From NCBI GenBank assembly GCA_009760855.2, contig WPIO01000202.1, forward strand, positions 1-64,000: DNA of 64,000 bases. Direction: 5' to 3'. The position numbers and the translations under genes are program-made. Positions 19,621 through 63,779 of the stretch are shown piece after piece. The stretch's first letter is position 1. Each line of letters starts with the position of its first letter. This DNA is from Cristatella mucedo. Its lineage: Eukaryota; Bryozoa; Phylactolaemata; Cristatellidae. The notes beneath the pieces are model-generated. The model was not told where the DNA came from. It saw only the letters and a program-made list of their open reading frames with translations, and made no database searches.

Positions 19621-19784
19621 AACATCCGGCCATACCCGTAGGTCAGGCCCCAGCCTAGCCGGTGACATTTATCTCATTACAGCCGTAACGTGCCAGCCAA
19701 ACAAACCTAGCCTCGGTACATGTGTACCGAGTACTCCCCCTCGGGGGGAGGGAGACACGTCATTGTGTCTGCTATAGTCAGAAC

Positions 19785-20094
19785 ATCCCCTGACTTGACC
19801 GCATTTAAAAGGAACTTAAAAACACCTATTTAGGACAGCAAGTACTGGGTCCCTGTGATTCGTCCTTCATGTGCTTATGCGTGCTGACACTGTGCATGCT
19901 GCCACCAACCACATCTGCATGCTGACCCTGTGCATGTCACCCCTAACCATGTTATTCATTTTTTTTGTTTTTCAAGCATGATTTTACTTACCATTCAATT
20001 GCATTTCCCTTTGCAGCAAATGTAAAGCGCCTAGAGAGAGATTAAGTTCTCTGAGGGCGCTTTATCAAGTGCATTATTATTATTATTATTATTA
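19785..20094 (+). mobile_element. LINE-B 3' end
   Basis: The 3' untranslated part shows GGGTCCCTGTGATTCGTC, repeated GCATGCTGACCCTGTGCATG segments, and a clean tail ending in ATT repeats. It is one of the best-preserved 3' ends. Confidence 0.8.
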
Positions 20095-21090
20095 CGTTGC
20101 TGCTCCAGGCGGTGGATCGTCTAGTCGGTGTCCTCTCTCGTGGTGTCTGCCTGCGTCGGTGCAATGGCTTCGCAGATGAGTTTTGTTCACTGCAAATCTT
20201 CAACTCTCCTTTCTGCACGATGTGATCGGAGTCAACGCGATACTCCCCTACAACACAGAACAAACAAAGGGCACTGTCCACTCTTAATGGCTCGCCCGGC
20301 ACAGCACTTGAACTGTCCATCAATAACGAGTTGGACTCCGATGGAGCCAGCTCATCTGGGAGCCCACTGAGCTGCTGTCTGATCCTCTGGTGGCAGTCTT
20401 CGCTGGTTGAACAACTCGGCTTGGTCGTTCCATGGCGATGATGCAGGTGGTATGTGGAAGTGGGTCGATGACAATCAGAAGCCTCCACATGAAGGTCGCA
20501 TTCAGTGTTGAGAGCAGGCAGCCTTCACACCAAGCGCCGGGCTGGCTTTCAGCAGATGATTTTCCCGAGCCCGTCAACCTTGCCATTGCCTGCAACTTAT
20601 AACAATCGTGTTATTTCGACCCAAGACAGCATAATGCAAGCACGCTATGTACTGCAGTTCTTCTCCCTGGCATGGACTTAAGCGACTATACCTAACTGCT
20701 CTCCTGCGGCCACAGCCACAGCTGAAGATTAATGACCCCAGCCTAACCGTCAATAAGGAACGCCCAATCGACTGAGCAGCCCACTCATCTGACTAATTCA
20801 ATGACGTCAGCACCACGAGGCAACTACCGGCAGCAGGTTCAATATAACGCCCAAAACTCCTATCTCTTTACACACATTCAAAACAAAAACCATGCACGCA
20901 AAACAGATTGCTAAAAATGTTCGTCATGTCAGGGTCGACAAAATGTAGCCGATTTCCAGGGGCAGAGGCTATAAGATATGCCATATCGTATAGCCAAACG
21001 AGTCACGAACAACAAGCGAAACCTCCTCTAACCTAATCAGAACACAGGACTGAAAGAAAGAGAACCCGGATTGGGTGGTCTCAGATATAA
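20095..21090. other. No gene recognised
   Basis: Unique-looking sequence. Short open frames on both strands lack protein-like character. Confidence 0.4.
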
Positions 21091-21094
21091 CAAT

Positions 21095-21480
21095 AATACT
21101 GATACATTTGATATAGCACCCATAAAGAACTCAATCTCTTTCTATGCACTTTACAATTGCTGCAAAGGAAGCACGATTGAATAGTTAGTGGTAGCATGCT
21201 CAATAAACAACAACATCATGGTTAGGGCTGACACGCCCAGGGTCAGCATGCAAGTTTGGTTAGTGGCAGCATGCACAGTGTCAGCACAATTTAGCGCATA
21301 AAGAACGAATCCCAGGGACCCACAAAATGCTGAGATAAATAGATGCATTTCTAGTTTCTTTTAAATGTGGTCAAGTCAGGAGTGAGTTCCGGGCTTTGGG
21401 AGCATATAAACTAAAGGCATGGCCTTCAAAGAATTTGAGGTGTGTGCGAGGTATATATAAACAATTTCCGAAAATCGGTA
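21095..21480 (-). mobile_element. LINE-B 3' end, degenerate
   Basis: AGAACTCAATCTCTTTCTAT and GGTAGCATGCTCAATAAACA followed by the end of the coding region mark a minus-strand copy with several small losses. Confidence 0.7.
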
Positions 21481-22486
21481 GGTACTATCATTACATCATG
21501 TTTATACTAGATTCACTCCAGCTGCCACGTATGCTTGCTATGGCCAGTATACCCAGATAAAGAAAAGGACAGCCTTACGGCAGTGCAGGTATACATGCAT
21601 CTCAAAAAGTGTTTGATATGTTACACACTACGATCAGGTTTTAGAATTTGGAGTTCAATATTGCCACGGTAGCTTCAGTAGTAGCTGCAGCTGCGCCCAT
21701 AGTTAGGACATCACATTTGTGTCGTATTAACTGGGTAGCGTGACAGTCGACGACCATCTGCAAGATTCATCCTCTTAAACTTCCAAAGAGGATCGATCTT
21801 TTTCCAGAAACTCCACTCTGGCATGGCTTTCGCCATCGGGGCCAAATGTAAAAGTTCAGCCGACTGCTTGCACGTGATGAAGTAGAAAGTATTTACGGTC
21901 AGACAAGCAACAACCGATATCCAATTGTAACTACTAAATCCAACATAGCACTAGTCCAAGGAAAACCTTTCAGTCTACCATTCATGAGCCGATAATATGT
22001 TATCAGGCCAGCTGTAATAGCTTTATTAAAAATCATTCCAGTCCACGCTTGGCAAGCGGGCAGCAGCCACAGCTGCCCGTGAACAATAGCTGCTCTGAGG
22101 AAGAGGTGCTCTCGGCGAGGTGAAGCTCTCGGTGGCAGAAGCACTGAACACCGACATGCGGCATAAAACCGACTGCATCCGCCGGTCGTCCTATAACTGC
22201 ACAAAGCTGCACGTCGTGGGAGATCCGGTCACCTGATCTCCCGACGATCGAGTGAGCAATAAACTGCATTGCAGCAGCTTGCACCGGGCACGCTCCGCTC
22301 CCTCGAGGTAAGTGGCTCGCACTCACTGGCAGCTCGCTTGCCAGGCTTCCGGGCGACGGACGACATGGACAGCGCAGCCGCCGCGGCGGCGACTGGTGTG
22401 ACCTGGCTTCGACGCTGAGCATGCAGCGACCGGACCCACGCGCTGCAATGGCAGGGCGGGTGCGGTAGGCATCGTCGGTTCATCGT
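21481..22486. other. Downstream flank of GCDH, possible 3' UTR
   Basis: No gene recognised. The part next to 22,487 probably includes the GCDH 3' untranslated region, but no polyadenylation site was confidently placed. Confidence 0.35.
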
Positions 22487-35597
<13,111 letters not shown>

Positions 35598-35902
35598 GAT
35601 CCACCGGGCGAGCGCGAGTGCGAGTCCCCGACGACGGCGAGATTAGGTAAACGAATAACCCTGAGCAGAAGCAGTATCGAGCCTACATACGGAAAGCCGC
35701 AAAAGCTGTCTGCTAACGTCATCTCTCATTCGTTGTAATTTAGTATTATAAATATTAAATAATTAAAAACTAAATAACTCGTATGAATTCAGACGTTCGC
35801 ACTTCTCGCCAGTTTTGGTAGGAAGCTGCCTCTGCCGCCGCCCACGCGCCCGTGGTTATCGTTGGCTAGTGCATCCGGCGCGCTGCCTCGCTCGCGCGAA
35901 TA
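35598..35902. promoter_or_regulatory. Probable bidirectional promoter between GCDH and PAF1
   Basis: Only 305 bases separate the two divergent start codons, so both 5' UTRs and promoters must lie here. The gap includes an AT-rich core at 35,735-35,785 flanked by GC-rich sequence on both sides. Shared control of the two genes is inference. Confidence 0.6.
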
Positions 35903-36556
35903 ATGCCGCCGACCGTGCAGCCGAACGCGAACGAGGACCGCGACAAAAGAGCGCGCAGCGGTGAGCGGAGGTCGGAGCTTCTCTGTCGAGTCAAGTACGG
36001 CAACACGCTGCCGGACATTCCGTTCGACCCCAAGTTCATAACGTACCCGTTCGAAGCCAACCGCTTCGTCGAGTACAACGCCACTTCGCTGGAGAGGAAC
36101 TTTAAGTTCGACCTGCTGACCGAGCACGACCTGGGCGTACCGATCGACCTCGTCAATCCGGACATTTACGCAGTCGATCCGTCGGCGAAGCTCGCCGTCG
36201 AAGATGAGCGCCTGCTGGAGGAAGACGTCGCCGCTCTCGGCGGCGGTTCGAAGCGGTCGCGACATCACAACAAGAACGTGTCGTGGCTGCGAAAGACCGA
36301 GTACATATCGACCGAGTACAGCCGCGGCATGCAGAAGTCGGACAAGGTGGAAGCCAAGGTCGGCTTCAACATCAAGAAAACGTTCAAAGTGGAGGACATC
36401 TACAAGGACAGAGAGAGCCAGCTGCGCGCCATCGAGAAGACGTTCGTCGCCGCCGGCGTGCCCATCACCGAGCACTACAGCAAGCGGGGCGTGACGCCCG
36501 TGTCCGTGATGGAAGTGCATCCGGACTACGAGCTGTGGAAGCATCCCTTCGCTCAG
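35903..36556 (+). CDS. PAF1: PAF1 exon 1
   Basis: Starts at the ATG in AATAATGCCGCCG. The donor is GCTCAG/GTGACT after a full codon. Confidence 0.93.
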
Positions 36557-36610
36557 GTGACTTCCGGCTCCTGCTTCCCGTCTCCTCCTCGCTCTCTGAG
36601 TCGCTCTCTT

Positions 36611-36658
<48 letters not shown>

Positions 36659-37399
36659 GCCTGTCTGCGCTCCTGTCTGTTTGTGTGCTGCTTGCCCTGT
36701 GTGCATCTTCTTTAATAAGCTCTTGCTGCTGCCTAGCTGTCTCCACTTGCTTCTATGTGTTGCTGTGGGCTCCTTTCGGACGTCGAAGAGTGTCGGCTTA
36801 CGTAATCATTTGCCTTCTTTGTGTCGTCTTTATTTATGATATTCATGTATACTTTATATAGTGCCTTAAGAGAACCTAATCTTTATCCGGACGCTTTACA
36901 TGTGTCGAAGGGCACGAGCTCACGACTTCGGTCGTCAAAGGCGAGCCCCTTACCCCTGAGCCAAATCAGGTCGGCGTATGTGCGGTTCTATTTGTAGTTT
37001 CTGTGACCAGTCATGTCTCGAGCATGTAACCGTGCACCGACATTGATTGCAGGTGATATTTGACTCGGATCCTGCACCCAAACCGGAGACTACTGGCGAA
37101 GATATGTCGCAAGCAATGATCCGCGGTATGGTCGATGAAAGTGGCGAGCAGTTTGTCGCCTACTTCCTACCGACTTCTGAGACGACCAGGAAACGCAAGA
37201 GGGACACGGAGAAAGGTAGGGAAGAAGCGCAAAGGCGGCCTTGTGCCGTGTTGTACTATATGTACTTGTGCTGTGCCTGGCTCGCGTGTTCGCTTGTGGT
37301 GCATCGAGCGACGCCGACCGACGAGGCGCATGCTCTCCATCTCTCATCCTGTGTGCGAGGTGACCGCCTGGGTATTGCTCAGAAATGCTGCTGCTGCTT

Positions 37400-37430
<31 letters not shown>

Positions 37431-39858
37431 TGCTGCTTTTGCTGCTTCTGCTTCTGCTGCTTTTGCTGCTTCTGCTTCTGCTGCTGCTGCTGCTTCTGCT
37501 GCTTCTGCTTTTGCTGCTTCTGCTGCTGCTGCTTTTGCTTCTGCTGCTTTTGCTTCTGCTGCTTTTGCTGCTGCTTCTGCTGCTGCTGCTCAGATCTGGT
37601 TGGGCACAGTAGGCCGATGTAAGAATTTTTCGACTTCTTAAGGTATTAGCTAGCACTTCAGACTAGAGCTGCCATACTTGGAAACCTTCCACGGTCTGCC
37701 AAAGATACCACATCGGTTGATTTGATTAAAGATACTGAGATGAGTAGGAGGCTCCTGCTGAGAGTAAGATCCTACTCTCAGGGTTGCAAAACGCAAGCCT
37801 TTGCTCACCAGCTGCCGTAAAGCAGACTGCTTACACAGGACCGGCGACCGTGCCCCTTGGACTGAGGACGACTGGATGACTCTTTTTATGGAGGGATGAA
37901 AGTAATTGCACGACATCTGTTAGCGAAAAGCAGCACATTAGGGTTAGCTCGAAGAAAATTAGGCTTATCGGCATGCCTGCATTCAACTGCTGTGAAATTT
38001 CGGACAGTGGCCAGAAGTCTTTATTGAATGTGGCTAGACTTTGCTCAGGGCTGACATATAATTCATTTATATAGCACCTTAAGAGAACTTAATCTCTATT
38101 CAGGCGCTTCACATATCAATCGTACACAAGACTTGAAGGAATGGCGCCACTTCCAGGGGGCGGTGTGCTGCCTAGCTACTTAGAACTTAAGCTCCGACCC
38201 GAGTGGAGCCGTGATGGCTCACTAGGTAAGGCGGTTAGTTTTTGCGACCTTGGTCCCGAGGTCGTGGGTTTGAATCCTGCAGTAAGGTTCTTCTGCCGCT
38301 ATATAAAAGAGGCTGTTAAATCAGCTAATGTTTGTTTATTAATGTTGTTTGTGCACTCCTCTAGGCTGCCAGACCTAGGAAGAGGCAGCCTAAGGGTGGG
38401 GGCTCCTATGTGCCTGCTAGGCACCTGCCTGGCACACAGGCTAGTTCGAGTCGAGCCATCTGTGGGCAGCTGCAGCGAGCAGCAGCTGCTGCAGCCTCCG
38501 GTCCAAGCAGCTTGCCACCGCAGCAGCTCCCGCTCCCCACGTAAAGCCTGGGCGGAGTGAAACCAAATGAAGGGTTGAACAGGCCTTCAAATAGTGGCAG
38601 GAGACCCCTAGCTGCAGCGCCTCACCCATCACCCTCTCCCCCTGCACTGGGCAATGATGGAGTGCCCAGTGCAGGGCTTGAATCCACGCCCTACGTCGTG
38701 AATTTCGTGCACCTTTCGGCTCAGTTGTGCTGCTTCAAACCCTTGGACCAACCAGAGCGTAGGCCCAGCGCACCTCGGGGAGGCTGTGGGAAGGCGGCTG
38801 CATGCAGCCCTGAGAAAGCGTCCGATGACATCCGGCTGATCCAACGGTGCTAGTCTAGCACTGTTGGATCAGCCGTAGTGCACTTGAGCACTCAGTGTGA
38901 TGATGTTTGTCGCAGAGTGCTGTAGGATGTTTGTGCATTGCAACCACGAGTGCTGCAACAACTGTGCCGGCTGTGCTGCTCATCCAGCTGCGGTTGATTC
39001 CGGCCCATCCATATTGTAGGCGTGTCGTTCGAAGAGGAAGAAGATTACGACTACTTGCTGGCCCGAGAGTACAACTGGAATGTCAAGAACAAAGCATCCA
39101 AGGGCTACGAGGAGATGTACTTTTTCGTGCTGCGCGACGGCACCGTCTACTACAATGAGCTCGAGACGCGCGTGCGCCTCACCAAGCGCCGCAAGGCGAC
39201 GGCCGCCGTCAGTGGCGCCAAAACGAGGCTCGTCGTGCGTCACCGCGAGCTGACCGAGCAGGAGTTCGCCACGCAGGAGATGCGGCGCAGGGCCCTCACC
39301 GAGGAAGAGGACGAGGACGACGACGAAGGCGCCGCCACCGCCGCCGAAGCGCCTGAGGGGGCCGCGGGCGCCGGCGAGGAAAGCGGCAGCAGCAGCAGTG
39401 GCGACGAGGACGATGAGGCGGCTCGCGATGGCAGCGGCCAGAGAAAGAGACAGAGCAGCAGCGCTAGCAGCGGCAACAGCGACAACGACGCCGGTGCAGC
39501 TGTTGCGGCTGCTGACAGCGACGACGACGACAGCGACGCAAAGGGCAGCGGCCGCCGCAGAGCCGTCGCTCAGCGCGGCGGCAGCGGCGGCGCTGCCTCG
39601 GGCGTCGGCAAAGGAGGGGTGAGGCGGGCGCGAGCAGCCGCCGCCACCACCTCGCTCCGGAGCGGAGAGGAGCGCAGCGGCAGCAGCGACTCGTCCAGCG
39701 GCTCCGAGTCGGGCAGCGGCGAGGAGGACGTCGGCAAGGAGGCTGGCGGCGACGACGACGATGGAGACGACGAGAAGAAGATATTCGGCAGCTCGGGCAG
39801 CAGCAGCAGCGAGGAGGAGGAGCAGCAGCAGCAGGACTCGGAGGAGGAGAGCGACTGA
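35903..39858 (+). CDS. PAF1: RNA polymerase II-associated factor 1 (Paf1 complex), three exons, complete
   Basis: PAF1 is the scaffold subunit of the nuclear Paf1 complex, which travels with RNA polymerase II and supports elongation and histone modification. Exons: 35903-36556, 37053-37215, 39020-39858. They total 1656 bases, 551 residues plus stop, near the human size of 531. The N-terminal part has [20 protein letters not shown] and [13 protein letters not shown], hallmarks of the family. The middle has [17 protein letters not shown] and [20 protein letters not shown]. The third exon opens with a [20 protein letters not shown] block and [16 protein letters not shown]. The last 190 residues are Asp/Glu/Ser-rich with Ala and Gly runs, like the acidic tail of other PAF1 proteins but of different composition. 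Junctions are GT-AG. Phase is kept. Identification is very secure. Confidence 0.95.
36606..36656. repeat. CT microsatellite in PAF1 intron 1
   Basis: Nearly pure CT repeat about 50 bases after the donor site. Confidence 0.9.
36848..36985 (-). mobile_element. SINE-1 copy
   Basis: AGTGCCTTAAGAGAACCTAA then a GGGCACGAGCTCACGACTTC box-B-like region and CCTGAGCCAAATCAGGTCGG head on the minus strand. Confidence 0.65.
37053..37215 (+). CDS. PAF1: PAF1 exon 2
   Basis: The acceptor is GATTGCAG before GTGATATTTG. The donor is GAAAG/GTAGGG, one base into a codon. It encodes [20 protein letters not shown] and [15 protein letters not shown]. Confidence 0.92.
37385..37592. repeat. CTG/CTT trinucleotide tract in PAF1 intron 2
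   Basis: About 205 bases of alternating CTG and CTT units. It produces poly-Leu, poly-Ala and Cys/Phe open frames with no protein meaning. Confidence 0.95.
38055..38118 (-). mobile_element. SINE-1 tail fragment
   Basis: TAATTCATTTATATAGCACC then AAGAGAACTTAATCTCTATT and GGCGCTTCACATAT, truncated before the tRNA-like head. Confidence 0.65.
38200..38340 (+). mobile_element. SINE-2 copy
   Basis: Head GCCGTGATGGCTCACTAGGT, box B GTGGGTTTGAATCC, and tail AGAGGCTGTTAAATCAGCTA. Confidence 0.75.
39020..39858 (+). CDS. PAF1: PAF1 exon 3 (acidic tail, stop)
   Basis: The acceptor is ATTGTAG before GCGTGTCGTTC. It runs to the TGA at 39856-39858. Confidence 0.93.
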
Positions 39859-40369
39859 CCGACTTTCGAGCTGATGCGCGGGCAGGCGCGAGCTAGCAAG
39901 CGGGTCGGCAGGGGCACGCGTGCAATGGCTGCCGAGCCGCTGGCACCATGGGGGCACAACTCCGACCGCTGCTGCCCTTGCTTCGAGGCGGCGGCGGCGG
40001 CTAGCTGCGAGGCTAGTGACTGCTGCCTGAGGTGCAGATTCCGGTTTAGCCGCTCGGTGCAGTTGCGCAATCGCGACCCCACTCGATTTTGTGTATAGGT
40101 CCTCTCAGCCCAGCTTTAGTCCTAGGCTGCTATCATTAAATGTGGCATACTTGCCTGCACTCTCTTTTGTCATTGCAACGTCACGCAAGTGTATCACGTG
40201 TGACACTCTGATTGTTGGCTGCCTCGTTCTTGCAGGCAACAGCTTCTGTGTCTTCCACATCAAAGTGTGGCTGCTGGTGCCTGGCTCCGGTCACAGCATG
40301 GGATCTGCATGGTTCCTGAAGGTTTTTAGCTTATTAAATGTATTTAGCTGATTATTAGTGGCCTCATTT

Positions 40370-40445
40370 AAATAATAATAACACGCTTGATAAAGCACCC
40401 TCAGAGAACTCAACCTCTTTCCAGGCGCTTTACATTTGCTAGCGC
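40370..40445 (-). mobile_element. LINE-B tail
   Basis: AATAATAACACGCTTGATAA, then AGAACTCAACCTCTTTCCAG and GCGCTTTACATTTGCT. Confidence 0.8.
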
Positions 40446-41000
40446 CACAAGAGCCACTTAGTGGCTATCATCGCCCCTTGCACTGGCCAATAAGAACTCG
40501 AACCCGCGACCTCAAGGTCGTCTAGTTCGAGCTCCAGGGTGCTCACCGGTGGTGAGGCGTCAGTAAGCTGCCACACATCTCACCTCACTGTCCCACATCC
40601 CTACCGCCAGGGGTATCTGCAGGTGAAGATTACTCGCTGGGTGGGACAGTGGTATGTGCACGCAGACTGGCGGTGCTCTTGTAGAGCCTTGGATTTTGAC
40701 AAGCACGATTTCAGCACATAACAGATCGCTCACACGGAGGGACCAAATGCAGCTAGGCATGGTTGGGTTGTGTCCTTTGAAACGTCAAGGCCTAAAAATC
40801 CTAGCTGCTTAAACAAAAAAATCCTAGCTGCTTAAACAGCCTCTTTTTCTATACCGACAGAAGAGCCTTTATGGCTATCACCATTGCTAGCAGTGGCGAT
40901 AAAGGATCGCCCACCGCAGGAATCGAACCCACGACCTCGGGACCGAGGTCGTGAAAGCAACGGCCTCACCTAGTGTGCCATCCCGACATAGGCATGCTTG
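40446..41000 (-). mobile_element. Two degenerate SINE-2 copies
   Basis: A decayed copy at about 40,450-40,540 (TCGAACCCGCGACCTCAAGG) and a better one at 40,845-40,990 (GGAATCGAACCCACGACCTC with a CTAGTGTGCCATC head). The sequence between them is unassigned. Confidence 0.6.
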
Positions 41001-41339
41001 ACTGTGTAGCTGATGTGGTCATCTAGTAAAAGATCAAATTTTGGAACCGAACATTAGCAGCCGCTGTCAGCAGGTCAGATGCTTGAGCAAGTAGTTTTAC
41101 TTCCAGCCACACCGCAAGGCCATCACGATTCACAAGCAGTGGCGACAGCAGCCATCACCCTGAGGCTGCTCGCAGGCAGCACTCTGGCTCTCGCACATGC
41201 GCACAGGCCGCGGCGCGTGGTGTCAGCGACGGCGCAGCATTGCACGGCCCAGCATTGCACGACGCGGCGGAACAGGCGTCCTTCGGTATCTGTGCAAGCA
41301 GCTCGCGTCGCGGCAGCAGCAGCTGGAGCGCAGCGACTT

Positions 41340-60771
<19,432 letters not shown>

Positions 60772-60794
60772 CTGCAACCATTAACAATAACAGT

Positions 60795-61875
60795 AGTAAT
60801 ACACTTGTATAGCACCCTAAGAAAACCTGATCTCTTTCTAGGCACTTTGCATATGCTGAAAAGGAAGCATTGTCAAATGATCAGTAGTAGCATGTTCAAT
60901 GACAACATAATATGGTATATACATAATACATAATATGGTAGAGGTGACATACACAGGTTCAGCATGCAAGTATGGTTAGTGGCAGCATGCAACAGTGTCA
61001 GCACGCATTAGCACACAAAGGATGAATCACGTGGACCCACTAAATGCAGTGATAAATACGTGCGTTTTTAGCTTATTTTTCGAAAGTGAGTTCCAATCTT
61101 TTGGGTCATACGAACTAAATGCACGGTCTCCAAAGGATTGGAGGTTTCTGCAAGGTATACGTAAACGGTTGGATTCCGAAAAGCTGGTCGTACGATGCTT
61201 GGCCTGGTGGGGTAGTAGATCTGATAGGTAGGCTGGAGCCAAAGAATAAAGAGACCTAAATGTCAGTGTCTAAACCACGAAATCGATGCGTTGCTTTACT
61301 GGTAGCCAGTGCAGGTCGTCAAGAAGTGTTGTGACGTGATACATTACATTACATTACGTGGCAACTGCGCAGCTCACGACAGACAAGCCTAGCTGCAGAG
61401 TTTTGCACCAGCTGTACGCCTGAGTGCACAGGCCGGCAGAACAACCGTGACTTACAGAAGTCGAGAAAGAATGTCACAAATGCATAGACCAATTTATATG
61501 TGGTATCCCTGCCTAAGCAAGCCCGAATTTTAGCAATGTTATGTAACTGAAAGTAGGCAGACTTGACTGTGCAGCTGGTGTGGTCGTCTAATGCAAGATC
61601 ACTTTGGTGAGCCCTGATAGCCCACTAGGTAAGGTGGTTGCTTTTCACGACCTCGGTCCCGATGTCGTGGGTTTGAATCCTGAGGTTAGCGATAGTGGTT
61701 ATAGCTGTAAATGCTCTTCTGGCACTATACAAAAAATAGAATTTTTTTTATAGATTTTGCGCAGATTCGACGGGATATATGATGGCAGAGCCGAATTTGA
61801 GCATTAGGTTTTTTGATTTCTGAATCCCACTTGATTTATCCAAAACTAGTAAGTAAGTTTATCATCATTCTATCA
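60795..61875 (-). mobile_element. LINE-B copy split by a SINE-2 insertion
   Basis: The tail and 3' UTR start at 60,795 and the coding part continues to about 61,605 (TGGTAGCCAGTGCAGGTCG, AGTTTTGCACCAGCTGTA). A plus-strand SINE-2 occupies 61,605-61,735, and reverse transcriptase sequence resumes to about 61,875. An ATTACATTACATTACG insertion lies near 61,342. Confidence 0.75.
61605..61738 (+). mobile_element. SINE-2 copy nested in LINE-B
   Basis: TAGCCCACTAGGTAAGGTGG, TCGTGGGTTTGAATCCTGAG and ATAGCTGTAAATGCTCTTCT. Confidence 0.75.
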
Positions 61876-62134
61876 ATGATTTGACCAAAGGTCACCGAAG
61901 CAGGGTGAAGGTCACCGAAGCATACGAGTACTGCCGTAAACTGATGGCTTCGGTCTCGGTGCGATACCTAGATGGTCTGTTTGAAAAAGCCTTTCACAGA
62001 GAGAGCCTTCCACTACACGCTCTGCTGAGTAGCCTGCATTTAACATTGAGAAACATTGGGTGTGTTTGGATAAGGATTTACAGCCAAGTTGGTCAATGCA
62101 TTTGCAACATCCTGAGCAGACTTCTGTAAATCAC

Positions 62135-62190
62135 TACTACTACAAATACTAATAATAATAATACATTTATATAGCACCCTCAGATAGCTG

Positions 62191-62268
<78 letters not shown>

Positions 62269-62565
62269 GGAACTTTACAGATGCTGCATATAAAGCATCA
62301 CCAAATGTTTGTTGGCAATATCCACAAGCAGCAGATATAGTAGAGTGTAAGCAGGTACATGCACACGAAGGACAAATCACAAAGACCCACAAAATGCTGC
62401 AAAAAACAGGTGTGCTTTAAGCTTTTCTTAAATGTCGTCACGTCAAGGAAAGTTGTGACCTGCGTCGGTAGTGAGTTCCATGCTTTGGGAGCACAGAAAC
62501 TAAAGGTCTCCAGCGGTTTTGAGGTTCGTATAACGTATGGCTAAACGACTCGCATCAGAACAGCA
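62135..62565 (-). mobile_element. LINE-B 3' end containing a CT expansion
   Basis: AGCACCCTCAGATAGCTGAA runs into a CT array and out at TAGGAACTTTACAGATGCTG. Then the usual 3' UTR and start of the coding end (GAGTTCCATGCTTTGGGAGC) follow. Confidence 0.75.
62190..62269. repeat. CT microsatellite inside the LINE-B tail
   Basis: About 80 bases of CT at the place where other copies have AATCTCTTTCTAGG. Confidence 0.95.
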
Positions 62566-62694
62566 GGTTACAGTACGATTCTGTGCCTGATGCTACTCAA
62601 AGGTCTTGCTGCACGTGGACTGAAAGGCTTTCAGCAGCCTGTGCAAACCTTGGCAGCTATGCTGGTCCACAGTGACAACAGCTACAATTGACAC

Positions 62695-63060
62695 ATTATA
62701 TCATTATTCTCATCGACCTGCACCGACCGGCACTCGATCGAGAAGTCCATTCAGCTTCAAAGTTGTGTCACCCACTTGCAGGTCCCTTCATTCTCTTGCT
62801 CCGGCCTTTTTATTTGAACTAGTTCCCAATGAGGATCTATTATACCCAACCAATCCCTGACTCAGGCCATTAGGCTGTGCTTCTAACCAATGTAAAATCC
62901 TTTGGAGACCATGCCTTTATGTATGCTCTCAAAGTCTGGAACTCACTCCTGGCTGACGTCACGACATCCTCTGACTCAACAATACTAGAAACGAAGAGTC
63001 GAATCGCACTCAGCATTTGCTGAGTCAGCACGCGAATCATCCTTTTTGTGGCCATGTTTA
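62695..63060 (+). mobile_element. Degenerate LINE-B coding end
   Basis: GCAGGTCCCTTCATTCTCTT, AATCCTTTGGAGACCATGCC and AAGTCTGGAACTCACTCCTG match the end of the LINE-B frame. Confidence 0.65.
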
Positions 63061-63184
63061 GTGCATTCATGCTTGCTTTTTTGTTTGTGTGCAGTTGTTG
63101 TTACAAAGCACTCATCTAATCCAAAGTATTGATATCCTTGTAGCTAGCTATAGAGCCACTGGGTAGACATTAGGCTCTTGGTGA

Positions 63185-63385
63185 GCTGTGATGGCTCACT
63201 AAGTAAGGTGGTTGCTTTTTAATGACCTCGGCTTCGAGGTCGTGGCTTCGAATCCTGCAGTGGGCGATCCTTTTTGCTTTATTTGTTTTTTTGTTTTTTT
63301 GCTTTATTGCCACTGCAAGTGGTGGCGATAGCCGTAAAAGGCTCTCCTGTCTGTATACAAGAGAGGCTGACTATTTTAAGGCACT
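63185..63385 (+). mobile_element. SINE-2 copy
   Basis: TGATGGCTCACTAAGTAAGG head, GAGGTCGTGGCTTCGAATCC box B, and GCGATAGCCGTAAAAGGCTC body, with a T-rich expansion at 63,270-63,305. Confidence 0.75.
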
Positions 63386-63494
63386 ACACGAGCCCTACAC
63401 GAGCAACGCATTGTTATTGGCTATGCTTGGGCTTGCTAATGGTGCACTTGTTATCCGAAAATCACCAAAATCACCGAAGGCTGGCTTCCGTTGA

Positions 63495-63580
63495 AGCATA
63501 TGTAAAGAGCCTACAACGGGATTCAGTTGGCTTATAGTGCTATATAAGCATCTTGCTATTATTATTATTATTATTATTAC
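63495..63580 (+). mobile_element. SINE-1 tail fragment
   Basis: AGCATATGTAAAGAGCCTAC then GGGATTCAGTTGGCTTATAG and ATT repeats. Confidence 0.5.
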
Positions 63581-63779
63581 CATAGACTTGAGATGTGGGT
63601 AATTTTGAGATCACACTACTAGCCTAGCAGCCAAACAAAGTGACAGCTAAAGAACCAAACGACTTTTCTTAGGTGATTGAAATAAAATATTTAGCAAAAT
63701 ACATATCAACATATCAATACTAATTACACAGCCATAAATAAAGCTCAATAATATTATTCTATGAATAAGGAGCTTCACA

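Noticed and set aside
35789-36706. 305-codon minus-strand frame
   Set aside because: It is the antisense of PAF1 exon 1, whose plus-strand product is clearly conserved.
37047-37656. Open frames rich in Cys/Phe, Ser/Arg or Leu
   Set aside because: They cross the CTG/CTT tract in PAF1 intron 2. Only 37,053-37,215 is a real exon.
38980-39957. 325-codon minus-strand frame
   Set aside because: Antisense of the acidic tail of PAF1 exon 3, open because of biased codons.
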